Source: Arenicola marina
Taxonomy: Eukaryota; Annelida; Polychaeta; Arenicolidae
NCBI GenBank assembly: GCA_964019135.1
Contig: OZ025257.1
Coordinates: forward strand, 15,775,971-15,839,970
Direction of reading: 5' to 3'
DNA: 64,000 nt
Shown here: positions 1 to 12,054 of the stretch, in pieces
Numbering within the stretch: the first letter of the stretch is position 1
Layout of the letters: the number at the start of each line of letters is the position of its first letter
Notes under the pieces: model-generated
The model's database searches: none
The model's input: only the letters and a program-made list of their open reading frames with translations
Told to the model about the DNA's origin: nothing
Position numbers and translations under genes: made by a program

Positions 1-1614
1 CCCATGGCACTGACGGAAGACCCTGATGGCCACTCCCCTATTAATTGTGATATATATTTGGAGCTAAACTGCTAGGAGCCGCACGTAACGTACGGCCTGG
101 CAACAACAACCGGGTTTTCGTGTAAGTGTTGACGGCCACTCTTGGGGCTGAAACGGACACGGCCATTGGGATGGTTACGTAAGAGTTATATTATACATTA
201 TACACTGAAGCTATGAAGGTGACGTACTTTAAAGTACGTGCGCAAACCGCCTGGCAGCGAGTTCACACGCTAAGTTTGTTGACTTCCGGCGACGGAAGGA
301 GGGGACAATAATCGCAGAGATTACAAGAAAACACACTATCGACCAAAGAAATGACTTTCCGACGAAAGTCATAAAAGCTTCAGGAACCTAGTAGAGCACA
401 TTAACGGGTAGCCACTGCATATTTCTTCTGTTAGGGCCTGCAACTTGAGTCACCGGTCCGCGATATCTAATTTTAGGTCTGGTGAACGGCATGACTCTCT
501 CCCATGCTCCGTTTACGGGCGTGGTCAGAGAGGCTTGTACCAGGCCTAACACTGACCAACTCGACAAAGTTCGCCAAACAAACGGAACGAGACCAGTTAA
601 CAACCGGGACAGCGGATTCGACTGGGCTTTCATATCCGCCATGTTGGAGCTGGAGTTGCCCGCAAGAAGTGGGGATCCATGAGGTCGGGTTATTTTGGGC
701 GTGACCTCGCCTTTCGACAGTACCAAGCATCGCGTTTTACATTTATTTATTAATAGAGAATAAATTAATTTAGTTAAAAAACTGACCGCAAACAATACAA
801 ATATAAAGAAAATGCCACTTTCGCTGTCGCACGGCGGCATAGTGGCAAGGATGTTACTTCACCATATCGTCGTTTTACAAACAGATACAATCATTTCCCC
901 CAGCATAAAAAGTCTAACTAACAAAATGCACTATGGTCCAGCTTATTTAAAGTTGCATGTGGAGTTCTTTCCCGCCAAAACTAAGCCCAGGCGAAATTTA
1001 TATCAAAATTTGCAGAAAACTCGATTGTTTCATTCTATAAATTCAGAAACCTGATAAGCATCGCCGTTTCGGCTGTGGTGTGGCAAACGTGTCTATCCCG
1101 GGACACCACAGAACTCGGTCGCGGCACTGGTACTTATACCAAAGCATCGCGAAGCGCACAAACTGATGACGTTTACCACTAAAATGAAAACTTGTGGTAA
1201 ATTGATATCACGGACAAGGCTAAGGGACACTATTTGGCAGTCTGGTATGGGTGGAGTATAGATAAAAGAAATCTTGAATGATTCAAGGACTGATTCTTAT
1301 ATGTAGTTTGACCTCATTAGTTTTGGCGGGAAAGAGCTCGACATGCAACTTTAGCCAGATCAAATGAGATCATTGTCAATTCAAGAGTTCGCAATTAAAC
1401 GCCATCTTGGAAAAAGAATGAGTGGCGAGTTCTGGGAAATATTATTATTGTTATTATTATGTTATCTTGAATTTTGCTACGAAAATAAATACTATACTTT
1501 AACGTTATTGGCGAGGCATTATAAAGTTAACGAGTTTGTGATGACGCCATGTTGACATCTCGCATAGACCAACATCATACCATGAATCCGTTGCACATGC
1601 AGTGGCGCCTCATA
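1..1614. other. Non-coding, left edge (SVEP1-like intron)
   Basis: I see no exon, RNA gene or clear repeat. The next SVEP1-like exon would be expected in or beyond this stretch on the minus strand, but no Cys-rich frame with splice sites was found. Confidence 0.5.
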
Positions 1615-1668
1615 GTGGAATAATCTGAACTATGATTTGAATTCATATGATAGTTCAGATTATTCCAC
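1615..1668 (+). repeat. Perfect 19-bp-arm inverted repeat
   Basis: GTGGAATAATCTGAACTAT at 1615-1633 and its exact complement at 1650-1668, with a 16-nt loop centred on GAATTC. It lies 104 bp past the donor of SVEP1-like exon 2, inside the intron. Confidence 0.85.
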
Positions 1669-1771
1669 GGAATGTAAGTGCAGTTTGCGGAACGCCACCA
1701 CGCGGGACAATTACTGCAAGTTCCCAGACGGCGTTTGTCTTATACGTAACACCGAATTTGGGGAGACTCAC

Positions 1772-1924
1772 CTTCGCAGTGCAGTCCAAGCATCTCGTAA
1801 CCAGGCCCGCAGACGCATGCGTACTGCCCTACTCTCGTTCCACACATGCACTGGGATTGCGGCCCATCGCAGTGGCTGTCACACATGTCCTGTTCCGCCG
1901 GGATCCAATTCTCAGGTTGTAAAT
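1772..1924 (-). CDS. SVEP1-like: SVEP1-like gene, exon 2: Cys-rich/EGF-like segment
   Basis: The exon is 153 nt, with acceptor TTTCAG at 1925 and donor GTGAGT from 1771, phase 1 to phase 1. Together with exon 1 it reads LHGDLQPENWIPAEQDMC, then DSHCDGPQSQCMCGTRVG and QYACVCGPGYEMLGLHCEG. The Cys spacing (CMCG...CVCGPGY...HC) matches the short Cys-rich unit that follows the VWA domain in SVEP1 (CKCGT...CICDKGYYGKGL, from memory). The next exon would lie below 1770 or off the left edge; I found no convincing candidate between 1 and 1770. The plus-strand open frames over this exon are shadows. Confidence 0.75.
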
Positions 1925-2084
1925 CTGAAAATAAATATATAAAGATAACATTTGATTTAAGAGAAAGTTACGCGTACACCATTGTTCTCTCTGTGTTATG
2001 AATTTCGGATTGTTTCGTAGAAATGATCTGAATGCATTGTTCAATCTGTTTCGGTGCCCATTCTTATAAGACATACATTCACAT

Positions 2085-2345
2085 ATAGGGGCAAGGGGGG
2101 GGGGGGTAGTGTTCCCAAGTCACGAAGAAAACAATTCTATATTCCCAGGTCACGATCAATTAAATGGATATCCCAATTCACGGTTGTTGAGTATTCAAAT
2201 TCTCAGTTCACGATTATTAAAAATCATTGATCCCGACGGTCGGCTAATATCCAATTCTCAGGTCACAAAGAATTATTTTCCTCATTTCCAGTTCACGGTG
2301 AAATGAAAAGCCCAATCCCGTGAAACATAAATACCCCCCCCCCCC
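2085..2345 (+). repeat. G-tract-bounded dispersed repeat, copy 1
   Basis: Left oligo-G (2095-2106), right oligo-C (2333-2344). Inside are repeated short motifs of the type CCCAGTTCACG, with GATCCCGACGGTCGGCTAAT in the middle and CATTTCCAGTTCACGGTGAA near the right end. Homologous copies are at 6115-6455 (opposite strand) and 7028-7310. Confidence 0.75.
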
Positions 2346-4212
2346 TCACACACAAACAAACACAAACACACACACATATCTATCTTTAAGTGGCCAAAAG
2401 TGTCAACAATATTTCACCGGTCTGACAGGCAATATCTCTAAAAGCCTATTACTTATAGCTCTTGTACATATAACATCTAATTGTCAAAGAGGACCTCAAT
2501 AAATGACATGTAAAAGATTTCAAATGTTTCGCATTGGAAAAAGTGTTGTGTTAGCAGTTTGAAAAATGTAATATTACATATAGCGAATAAGTAGCGATAA
2601 TATAACCATAAATATAAGGTATTTCGAACGCAACAAAAGTGTTTCAAGCAGTACAACGTTTCACTTCTAGAACAGGCCGGTTCCTCCAAGGCCGATACTG
2701 CTGACTGGAGTCCCAGTGTTATATGCCACTACATCGTTGTCTATGTATGCTTTTGAACTATCTATATGATTTATCGAACTTTTATAAGACTTAATCTCAA
2801 CTCCACCACCACCAGCTTGTTACATGTCGAGGTGGCCGTTGATATGTGCATTCCTTATCGGTGACCTCGTTAAATAGATAAATCTTGTACACAAAAAGGC
2901 CTATAAGAAATGTTGCAAGAAAAAGATTGTTTGTCATATTTTCGGAGAAAGAATCTTGAAGAATGAATGCAAATATATCGTAAACAATAAGAAATACTTC
3001 TGAATAATTACATTCGTTACCTTCAGTGACACTTGTACCAGCCAAAGAAGCTGTCCATTTCACTCGTCATATCTAGTGTACTATTATTTGCTTGTAGAAT
3101 GGGAATGAATTATACCTATTTGTCCATTTTGATAATTGCTTTTCTTCTCACGGGTGTGTTGGTTACGAACCCCCCATTTTACGGTTAGAAATAAAGGTAT
3201 AAAGGTTGGTTGTAAAAAGGCGGGCTTGGGGGGGGGGGGCGTGCAAAAAACGTGCCAATTCGTATTCAGGTTGGAGGCACCTTAAGCTTACAGCTTACAG
3301 ACGCACCCTTCTAGTCTTGTTCATGATCGTAAACGTTTCTCAAATGATGATAAAACGTTCTTGGGTGTACTGATGGCGTCAGTGTGGCGATGGTTGTAAC
3401 CCCTTTGTCCCTTCCCGAGCGGTATATACGTGGGTATAGCTGGTTGACCTACTTAATTAGGCAACATTTCTAAACTAATCGCGTGCCCTTAACTAACCAT
3501 CTCTGATAACCAGAGATAACTATGTCCTATCGGTCGTCTGTACATGTATAGCCGCTTGTAGCCGCTCGCAGCAAAGCAGGTCACCGAGCAAGATTATCGT
3601 GAAAGCGAGGCTGTTGACAGCGGCCTTTTTGCCATTACTTTTCGCGGTAGGATCATTAATACATTTGGGTGTCGCATGACACAAATGCCGTAACGTTATC
3701 TCACTGTCATACAGGATGAAGTAACCGAAGATAACAGCAGCCAACCGTATCTAATAGGCAGCTACACGGATCCAACGACAATGCGGTGTCATTTTAGGCG
3801 TTATTTTTTTTTACGTAGAAGGTCATAAGCATGGTCGGTCCTGTCAATTACTTGGCTTATCTTCCCCCATTATCGCCCACTCATCCCCACTGGTAAATAT
3901 AACGGTTGTTTTGTGGAATTATTCGGTGAATTGTTGCCAATCTTGTGAGACAATAAATGTAGCGGCGCATATGTTATGCGATTATTTTCTCCTGCTCGCA
4001 TCACGACTCACCGCGGAGGAATTCCGCTGCACAAAAACAAGTTCCTAACCATACGACTGAGAAACGGGAACGCATTACACAGTAATTTAAGTAATACCCC
4101 ACGGTTTTGCCTTATATAATTTGACACATGTTATTAAATATGCATAATGCATGATAGAAGTGGCCTATTGTTCCTGAATATGAATGTTACTCATGTGTTA
4201 TTGTACATCAGA

Positions 4213-4300
4213 ATTGATGCTTCTCTCACTATGTGGGTATGTATTACGCACTGGTGAATTGATGCTTCTCTCACTATGTGGGTATGTATTACGCACTGGT
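4213..4300 (+). repeat. Tandem duplication, 44 bp x 2
   Basis: TTGATGCTTCTCTCACTATG followed by TGGGTATGTATTACGCACTG occurs twice in a row with no or almost no change, a recent event. Confidence 0.85.
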
Positions 4301-4627
4301 GAGTTCGGTACAGACATATTCATTACCGAGGTCCTTTATTCCAATATTAGTTACGATATAATTTGATACAAAACTAAATCCCAGTTTTATGGTCATGGAA
4401 ACTGTGGAGTGAGCAACTCAGTTGCGACTAGATCAAGGATAAGCGTAGGATATACGGCAAAGGATTACTGTTCATTGTTACAGATTTTATAAAATATATG
4501 ACATATATTGTCCTGCACACATATCTAGTGGATAATGCTGGGCGCCAACACCTGGTTCATGACCGACGTTCGCCTAACGTCGTACGTTTGCCGCCATATG
4601 TATTCATCTTCAAATTCAATCTCAAAT

Positions 4628-4875
4628 TCAGGGCCGCCGGATAGCTGAGTTGGTTAGATCGCTCGCATTGAGCGCTCTGGCCACATGAGAGCCTAACACC
4701 ACGTGGATCGGTGGTTCGAGCCCCGCTGTGGTCATGTCTGTGTTGTTGCAGAAGGAAGATCCCATGTTTTTCATTGCGAAGGGTAGGGGGTTACCCCGGG
4801 GACATGGCTCCGCTCTTTCCTTCCTTCTCCCATTGTCGCGATATGAGCAGAACTTGTTAAATTAAAATTAAAAAA
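4628..4875 (+). mobile_element. tRNA-derived SINE, copy 1
   Basis: A Pol III A box (ATAGCTGAGTTGGTTAGA) and B box (GGTTCGAGCCCC) lie about 60 bp apart. A non-tRNA body follows (GATCCCATGTTTTTCATTGC, GGGGACATGGCTCCGCTC), and the copy ends in an A-rich tail near 4860-4875. A second copy of the whole unit is at 52265-52500. Confidence 0.8.
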
Positions 4876-5796
4876 CAAACAGACTAAGCTAATGTCGAGT
4901 GTAGCCTGCCCAGGCCAGCTCAAGCGGACGGTGCGTGGATTTTCAAGGATAAAGATGCCAGGTCTTTCTTTGCAAATAATAAGAGTTACTCTTGGAGAGT
5001 TGACAAATATTAAGCGTGATGTGAATGGTACATTTTATGTTACAGATAAACCTCGTACACATTTTTAGGATTCATAGGTGGTTGTTTCTAACTAACATAA
5101 AATAAACACAATCTGTCCTATGGTTGGCTAGCCACAGAGTTACGGTTTTAAAGCACGGGAATTAACTCCGCACGTGGCCTTTGCGGAGCTCGTTCTGAGC
5201 TTCACGCGGCGTCACAGGCACCAGGCTGTTGAATTCTACATAATTATCTCGACCACGTTTTACCACGGTAGATACCATATCTAGCAGAGCTTAACCACGC
5301 CCAACGTGAACCTCACCCTTTCAAATAATGGTTCCGCCGTGCTTTTTGATCTGCACGTATCATCACTTCTTTGACTGATAGTTGCTCGAATCATATCTTT
5401 ACTTACTAGATATAATGAATATTCATGCCGAAATACACCTGTAGTCGATGTTTTCAGCCACCAAGCATATGTCTTTGACGTTGTTATGGTGAGATACGTT
5501 TGTTCGGTTTTACACTGATATTAAGCATGTCTGGAATAGATTTGTCCCCACATAGCCAACTTATAGAGCACTTGACTTTAATTGTCAAAAATATGTATAT
5601 TACTACACGTGGTCATTTACGGTTCCAACTTTTCAAGCTGTGAAACATTATATATCACGCATTACTATAGGCTTCAAAAGAGTGCGGTAGGAAGGAAACT
5701 GAATATTAATTAGTACAGATTTGTTTTATAAGAAATGGAAACCACTATCAGACCAGTTTCTCCATGGAATATTAAGCGAATAATGTCATGTATCAG

Positions 5797-6068
5797 GGGC
5801 ATGTGCAGGAATCCTTATAAGGGGAGGGGGGGGGCAAAAATAATTGACGACCGGGGGGGTGGGGGTGCGGGCACACTGATGAAATCTTGCGACCGGGGAG
5901 GGGGGGGGGGGGCGGCTAAATTAAATTGTGACCAAGGGGTCCATTAGTTTTAGTCTGACGACTGGGGGGGTGGGGGGATTTTAAAAGGGACAGGGGCACA
6001 GATATAATTTAGGGTCTGAAAGGGGGGGCACGTGCCCCCTGTGCCCCCCCCCCCCTGGATACGCCCAT
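5797..6068 (+). repeat. G-rich element with CAGGGGC...ATCCAGG-like ends
   Basis: It starts TCAGGGGCATGTGCAGGAAT and ends CCCCTGGATACGCCCATG, whose complement is CATGGGCGTATCCAGGGG, giving imperfect inverted ends. Internal units of GACGACCGGGGGGG type. Possibly a hAT-like miniature element. Confidence 0.4.
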
Positions 6069-6114
6069 GTGTATAAAGGGGGCGCTGGGGAGTCGAAGCG
6101 ATTCTGATCGTTTC

Positions 6115-6455
6115 ACCCAATCCAGGGGGGGGGGGGGAGGGGGGGGGTGGGCAAGGGGTATTTGCGTTCCTCGGGATTGGGCTTGTCATTTCACCGTGAA
6201 CTGAGAATGAGGAAAATAATTCATCGTAAACTGGGAATGGGGTATTAGCCGACCGCCGTGATGAAGGATTTTCATAATCGTGAACTGGGAATTTTAATAT
6301 GAAATAACCGTGAATCGGGAAATCGTCAATTTAGTATCGTGTATCCGCCCTTCCATTGCATGCAGAGAGTTCTGCTTTTAATTTATCGTGACATGGGAAT
6401 AAAGAAAGTTATTCTTCGTGATCTGGGACAACGACCCCCCCCCCCCCCCCCTTCC
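6115..6455 (-). repeat. G-tract-bounded dispersed repeat, copy 2
   Basis: The same element as at 2085-2345, inverted: CATTTCACCGTGAACTGAGA, ATTAGCCGACCGCCGTGATG and repeated CGTGAACTGGGAAT, between an oligo-G run at 6125 and an oligo-C run at 6435. Confidence 0.75.
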
Positions 6456-7027
6456 CAGTCCAATGCACAATGCATACAGATGTTGGAGTTTCTCCTTCAC
6501 GTGTACAAAAACACCAATATTTTATTTATTTTTGACCTGATATAAGTCTTAGGTCTAGACTTGCTGTATCTTGGCATTGTATATCACATGTCGACTGTTT
6601 TACCCTTAGCATGAAACCTAGACGGATTGTATTAACTGTAACAATGTAATCAGCCATACGAAGCAGCGCAGTTTGTGTGAAGGCGTCATTCATTAGATGC
6701 TCGACTTTACCCTCTACGCGACCATAGATTTGACCCGACAAGTTAACCGGTGAAAAGCTGGGTCTTTAATCTCTAAGTATTGTTTCGGCAGTGACTTCCT
6801 GTTGCTTTCCGCCGTCAAAGAGTAAGTAATAAATCACAGACTAGGGCCTTTTTTTTTCGTTTGAGTGACGCATGCGCACTTTGCTCCCGGTTCGCCCGAC
6901 TTACTTACTGACGCAAACCAGCGCCTGAAGTGACTGCCGCGTCGGTTACACACTTTGGTCTGTCATTGAATCTTGAAAACGAAAGAATCAATCTGGCTGT
7001 TCTGAGTGGGAAGAGGAACGAATGATA

Positions 7028-7310
7028 GTGGGGGGGGGGGGGGGGGGGGCGTGTTCCCATACCACGACGAATAAATTTCTTTACTCCAGATCACGATGAA
7101 TTAAAAGGAGAGTTCCTCGCATACATGATAGAAATTGGCAATTTCACCGTGTAATATTAAAATTCCCAGTCACGATCAATGAGAGTCTTTGATCACGACG
7201 ATCGGCTAATTCCCCATTCGCAGTTCACGAAGAATTATTTCCTCATTCCCAGTTCACGGTAAAATGAGAAGCCCATTCCCCAAGAACGGCAACTACCCCA
7301 CCCCCACACC
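7028..7310 (+). repeat. G-tract-bounded dispersed repeat, copy 3
   Basis: An oligo-G run at 7030-7049, then GTGTTCCCATACCACGACG, TTTGATCACGACGATCGGCT and CATTCCCAGTTCACGGTAAA, then a C-rich end. Confidence 0.75.
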
Positions 7311-9035
7311 CCACCTTTCTTCCGCCATGATATTGCTGGTGAAATAAGTGGGAGGAGAGGTGGGGGGGGGGGGGGGGGTAGCATATGGGGAGAAGTTGAA
7401 TGATCGGGCATAATAAGTGAGGCACCAGGTGAGGGGTGTCAAGGGGGGGGGGGCGGGGGGGGGGGGGGGGAGGTTAAAGTGCTTTGCTCCTGCGGGATCG
7501 TCTTTAGTTTCTTGGAACTGGACGACATTTAATGCATGCGGCTGCTTTGCATTCCTGGGGATGGACTGTTCTCCGTCTGACACGTGCCCCCCCCCCCCCC
7601 CGCTCAACACACACCTTCCTCATTCGCCCTCTACCCCAGCTCCCCACCCGCATCACCCGATCTCCCATCCGCATCACCCCTCCCCCATAACCCGATCTCT
7701 CTGAGCTACCACTATTATCACAGGTCTAAAGAAGCACTATTTAAAACGACCACATGTTGCGTCCCGCGTCCATAGCTGCCCGTGCTTCTTCCTCCACCCC
7801 TGCCCCTACTCCCCCCACCCCCCCCCCCCGCCACTTACACACACACCCATACATCCGTCCGCACGAGGCCAAATTAATAGCTGTTTTTGCCATCCTATAA
7901 CAACAGTAGACGGAACACCCTGTTGCCCCCCCCCCCCCAACCCGCACCCCCCTGTTGCGCATGACCGGATGTCAGAGTTACTTACACAAATATTCCCTCC
8001 AATAAAAGAACTTCGGCATTAACAGCTGCGTGTACTACGTCACATATTTGTGTGCACTTCAGTGATTTATTCCACCCCCTTTGGAGATGCTGAGCAGGCC
8101 TCCTCCACACAATTTCAACGCAAATATATTTAATTCTTGCACCTTAATTGGCATAAATTGTAACAATTTAAAATCCTGATATCTGCTAATCTTTTATCAA
8201 TACACTCAATCAAGACAGTCGAGGTGTTGCAACAATGAATGAAATGATGGGCAGGGGTGAGTAGGTAGGGCGGTTGGGGCAGCGGGGGGGGGGGGGGTAC
8301 GGAGGGACGCCCCCCCTCCGCCCCTCCCTCCTCCTGCGGCCCGCGGGATCGGCTCGCCACGCGTTTTATCTGCTCTTTTTCTTTTTTTTGTACTTTTTTT
8401 TGGGTGGGGGGGGGGGGGCACTTTCCGTCCCATTGCCCTGGATTTGTCACTGTGTTAGAATGTAGGCGTTCGGACCATGACAGGCGGTTAGAGCAAGGTG
8501 ACCCCCCCCCCCCCCACCCCCCACCGGCTTGTCACTCAGTCAGTGGTCTCCAATTCCAGGATGTTTTATCGGGTCACAGCCAGAGAGCCAAGTACATAGA
8601 CAGCGTCGTCATACATAAGCTATCTGTCAAACAGTGTTAACACGCCACATCGCCACCGAGACAAAGATAAGGTTAATTTATTATTACGCACACCTCCCCA
8701 GCGACAGCGATCAACGTTGCGCCCTGCCCACCGCCGGCTGTTACGTCGTGTCCCCCAATAGGCAGATATTAAAAACATCTTGTCATTGATAAGAGGTGGT
8801 GTAAGTGTGTTGTAGGGTCGTGCATGCAGCCCGCCATACGCCGTCAACATCCACTGACTAAATACCGAAACACCGCATGGGCAGGGAGCGAGCAAGCCCC
8901 GTGAAACACCATCCAGCTGTCATATCGAGGCACTCAGAGCGGTGAGCTCGACATACGCTCATGTACAGTGACCTTGAACTCACTATTATTAACATCCACG
9001 GGCTCCTGCTCAGTTTAATGCGAGCACGACACGGC
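7310..9035. other. SVEP1-like intron rich in oligo-G and oligo-C runs
   Basis: Many G or C runs of 9 to 20 bases (for example 7361-7378, 7444-7471, 7588-7602, 8284-8297, 8404-8418, 8502-8515) in both orientations. The Pro/Gly-rich frames here come from these runs. No gene recognised. Confidence 0.6.
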
Positions 9036-9262
9036 GACACGGCGATTTTTAAAATCGAAAACGCGACATTGGGGTTGTCTTAGAATCGACATGCGACATA
9101 AGAATTAGCGACACGCGACATGGAACTTTTTTTTAAATCGACACGCGATATGGAACTTTTCTTAAAATAGACACGCGACATGGTCCTTTTCTTAAAATCG
9201 ACACACGACATGGACCTTTTCTTAAAATCGACAACGCGACATGGCTGCCCCCCCTCAGGGGC
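9036..9262 (+). repeat. Dispersed element with internal ~30-bp tandem units, copy 2
   Basis: Near-identical to 32690-32920: CGACACGGCGACACGGCGAT, CGACATTGGGGTTGTCTTAG, then the CGACACGCGACATGG units, ending CTCAGGGGCCCTA. The left inverted end is absent. More decayed relatives of the CGACA units continue at 9485-9690. Confidence 0.7.
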
Positions 9263-10539
9263 CCTACTGTTGGGGTATTATATAGCATAAAGATTAATAC
9301 TAAAATCGGTTTTCCACTGTTCACTGTTCACTGCTCCACAATATTAGTTCAAACGATTTAGTTCTGATGCATGCACCAGATGGTATCTTCTGTTGCGTTG
9401 TTGCAACATATGGAATCACAATTGATCAGTTAATTTCGAAATGGTTCGCTGGGGATCCGCAATAAGGAGTCTGGAAACGGGGTAAATTGCGACTCGCGAC
9501 ACAGGGATATTTGAAAAATTGACGGTCGACATTGACCCGCAAATTCCGACACCGAGGATCTGAAAAAACACACAGACGGCGGCATTTTAGCAAATAAAAC
9601 GCCACTGAACTAAGCCCAAAAGCGACGCGGAACGTCGTGAAAAATCGACATTCGACACTGAAAATTTGGAAAAATCGACACTGGACACTGGACCCCCCCC
9701 CCCCCCCCCCCTCTCAGACCACCAATATAATGATGTCCTGGTTCTGCTGGGTGCTGTCGAATCTCAGCAACGACCCGCTAATGTCAGCAAGCGACGGGCG
9801 GTGATAACAGAACATGCTAGATAACTGTTAATGAATGTAGTTTTACTCTCTTGTAAGAAAAACTGTGGTTCGTCTCTCTAAAAGGCGGCGGGATAAGATA
9901 CAGTAAGCGACTCAAATGAAAACTCCTTCGCAAATTGGCCTCACGGCAGGAACCCTTCGCCTTACTACAAACAAGCAAACTTGAATGCTGTACTGTAGCC
10001 ATGGCAACGCGCGATTGAAAAGAAGGGCGATACAGCTGTATATATACATAATATATATAACTTGTACATGAATATAAATTGCGTCCCTCCCTACATCCTC
10101 AGTACGATGCGGGTGGATTGATGATTCAAACAAGTCGCAAAATTATTAATTCAGGATTAATTCATAACAACTTGTTACGTGTGCCAGTACCTTCACAATT
10201 AATTACACATTGTGATCACTTGTAACGACTGTAACCATGGTAACCCGTAAATGGCTAGACCGTTCCCGTTCATCTATCACACAGTTACTTAATTATATAT
10301 TTTTTTGTTCTTGTCGCTTTGTCTTGAATCAATACAAGCTATAAATTTCGACAAATAAAAAACATGCCGCAGATGCATAAGCCGGGTGCGAATCGATCAG
10401 CTGGTGATACTGCTTGCCAATGCAATCGTCGCTCGTGGTGGGGCTGTTGGCATGACTGCTGGTGGGTCAACGTGTCCAACCATTGGGACGTTTGGGTTAC
10501 CAAGGGCACAACGTAAACGTCAAAACAATTTGTGTCGCC

Positions 10540-10715
10540 AAGCCTACTTACGTCCATGCCAACGGCGTGCGAAAATGACGTTGAGTTGCCATGGTTACTT
10601 ACCTCCGTGCAGACTGCGGGCGAACTGCTCGAACTTGGAGAATGTTAGGTTGCCATGGCTACTTACCTCCATGCAGACTGCGGGCGAACTGCTCGAACAT
10701 GGAGAAAGTCGGGAT
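10540..10715 (-). repeat. Tandem duplication of the SVEP1-like exon 1 donor region
   Basis: The last 45 or so bases of exon 1 with its GTAAGT donor (10661-10666) are repeated 64 bp downstream (GTAAGT at 10597-10602) with few changes. A more decayed third copy has GTAAGT at 10546-10551. All three contain a match to CGCAGTCTGCATGGAG or a relic of it before the donor. Confidence 0.8.
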
Positions 10716-11498
10716 CATGAAGACATGATTTGGGAGCACTGAGGCGATGGAGCGTAGCTCGGGCACGTAGGCGTTCTCCACCCCAAACGCATAGATCTCC
10801 ACCTGCGGTCCCAGCACCTCTCGGTTCCAAGTCTCGTTCCAGCGAAGTGCCAGGATGTCGAACGCGACCTTGACCGGTGGCGGTCCGATGTTGGACTTCC
10901 CGTCCGTCAAAACCAAGATGGCTTTTTTGGCGTTGGGTCTCGTGTTAAGTAGTACGTCGTGCGCCCGCTGGAGGGCGTTGTACGTCGCCGTGTACCCGTA
11001 TGTATTTTTACGCTCTACGTCGGACCATATCCGGCGCATCAACGTGCATTTGTTTTCGGCGTCTGTCTGAGGTCCAGGTTCAAGGTCGTTGATATCCACG
11101 CTCCCCGTCGTGCTGTACGTTACTATGGCAACGCGCGTGTTGTCCTTATCAACGGTAAAATGCTCGAGGACGTCTTCCACGAAATTGAGCATGGACGACC
11201 AACCTTTTTTGGGGACGCTGGCCGAGCGGTCAAGAACGAAGACAAGGTCAACTTCTTTTGTGGCGTTGTAGCGGTGGTAAAACTCGTGCAAGAGGTCTCT
11301 CCCGGCGTCTAACACCCTGGGGTAAGTCTCCTCACCCCCCACTACGGCCGCCCAGGTGTTGGTGAAAACCGCGCCCCGTCTGGAACGACCTGGGTCCGCC
11401 GCCATATGGTCAGTCCGCTCACCGCCGTGGGGCGCCACCACGTCCACCACACTACACAAGACCAACACCCAACACACATGTAGGCCATCCATGGCCAT
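10667..11498 (-). CDS. SVEP1-like: SVEP1-like gene, exon 1: signal peptide and VWA domain
   Basis: The exon encodes 277 codons plus 1 nt, with donor GTAAGT from 10666. The start MAMDGLHVCW is followed by a hydrophobic stretch (VLVLCSVVDVV) typical of a signal peptide. Residues about 82-277 are a von Willebrand A domain. The metal site is intact: DRSAS (D90, S92, S94), the Thr in TYGYT at 170, and LVLTDGKSN with D199. The order of the VWA domain right after the signal peptide, the wording FVLDRSAS, and the LHGD join to the next exon match SVEP1 (sushi, VWA, EGF and pentraxin protein), a large secreted adhesion/matrix protein. A 200-base gap lies 360 bp upstream. The donor region is present in two extra tandem copies downstream. 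Confidence 0.85.
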
Positions 11499-11854
11499 GA
11501 CAAGATTTCCCCGGCGCTTAGCTAACGATAGATCTTCGAGCTTTTGTTAACGCGGTTTGAAGGGACGCATAACTGTTTACTTCCTTAAAGACGCCAGCCG
11601 AGTGACTGACCAGCGCGCCCCGTGCGGTTCCATGCCACACTACGATTAGGCTGGTGCCACTGCCTGGTGGTGCTAACACGTCATGGGCGGGCTGAGGCTG
11701 TGGTAAAAAGACCTAACAAACAATGGCTTCTGTATCGAGCTACAACTACTCGCGCACGTTCGTTAAACTTTACATAAACCGAACGAAAAGTGCGATCGAA
11801 TTAATCCCATGGACTGAAGTCGTATCCGTCGTGAAGAAAAGCTCCGGTGTTTAC

Positions 11855-12054
11855 NNNNNNNNNNNNNNNNNNNNNNNNNNNNNNNNNNNNNNNNNNNNNN
11901 NNNNNNNNNNNNNNNNNNNNNNNNNNNNNNNNNNNNNNNNNNNNNNNNNNNNNNNNNNNNNNNNNNNNNNNNNNNNNNNNNNNNNNNNNNNNNNNNNNNN
12001 NNNNNNNNNNNNNNNNNNNNNNNNNNNNNNNNNNNNNNNNNNNNNNNNNNNNNN
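11855..12054. other. Assembly gap (200 N)
   Basis: A run of exactly 200 N, a scaffold gap placeholder. It lies upstream of SVEP1-like exon 1, so promoter or 5' UTR sequence may be missing. Confidence 0.99.

Larger units (their letters stand above)
2346..5796. other. SVEP1-like intron, mostly unique
   Basis: It contains only the 44-bp duplication (4213-4300), SINE copy 1 (4628-4875) and G/C runs at 3227 and 2333. Nothing coding recognised. Confidence 0.5.

Noticed and set aside
1637-1942. Plus-strand Cys-containing frame of 101 codons
   Set aside because: It lies antisense to the SVEP1-like exon 1772-1924, which has correct splice sites and phase on the other strand.
7243-8640. Pro-rich and Gly-rich frames on both strands
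   Set aside because: They are made by oligo-C and oligo-G runs; no conserved residues.
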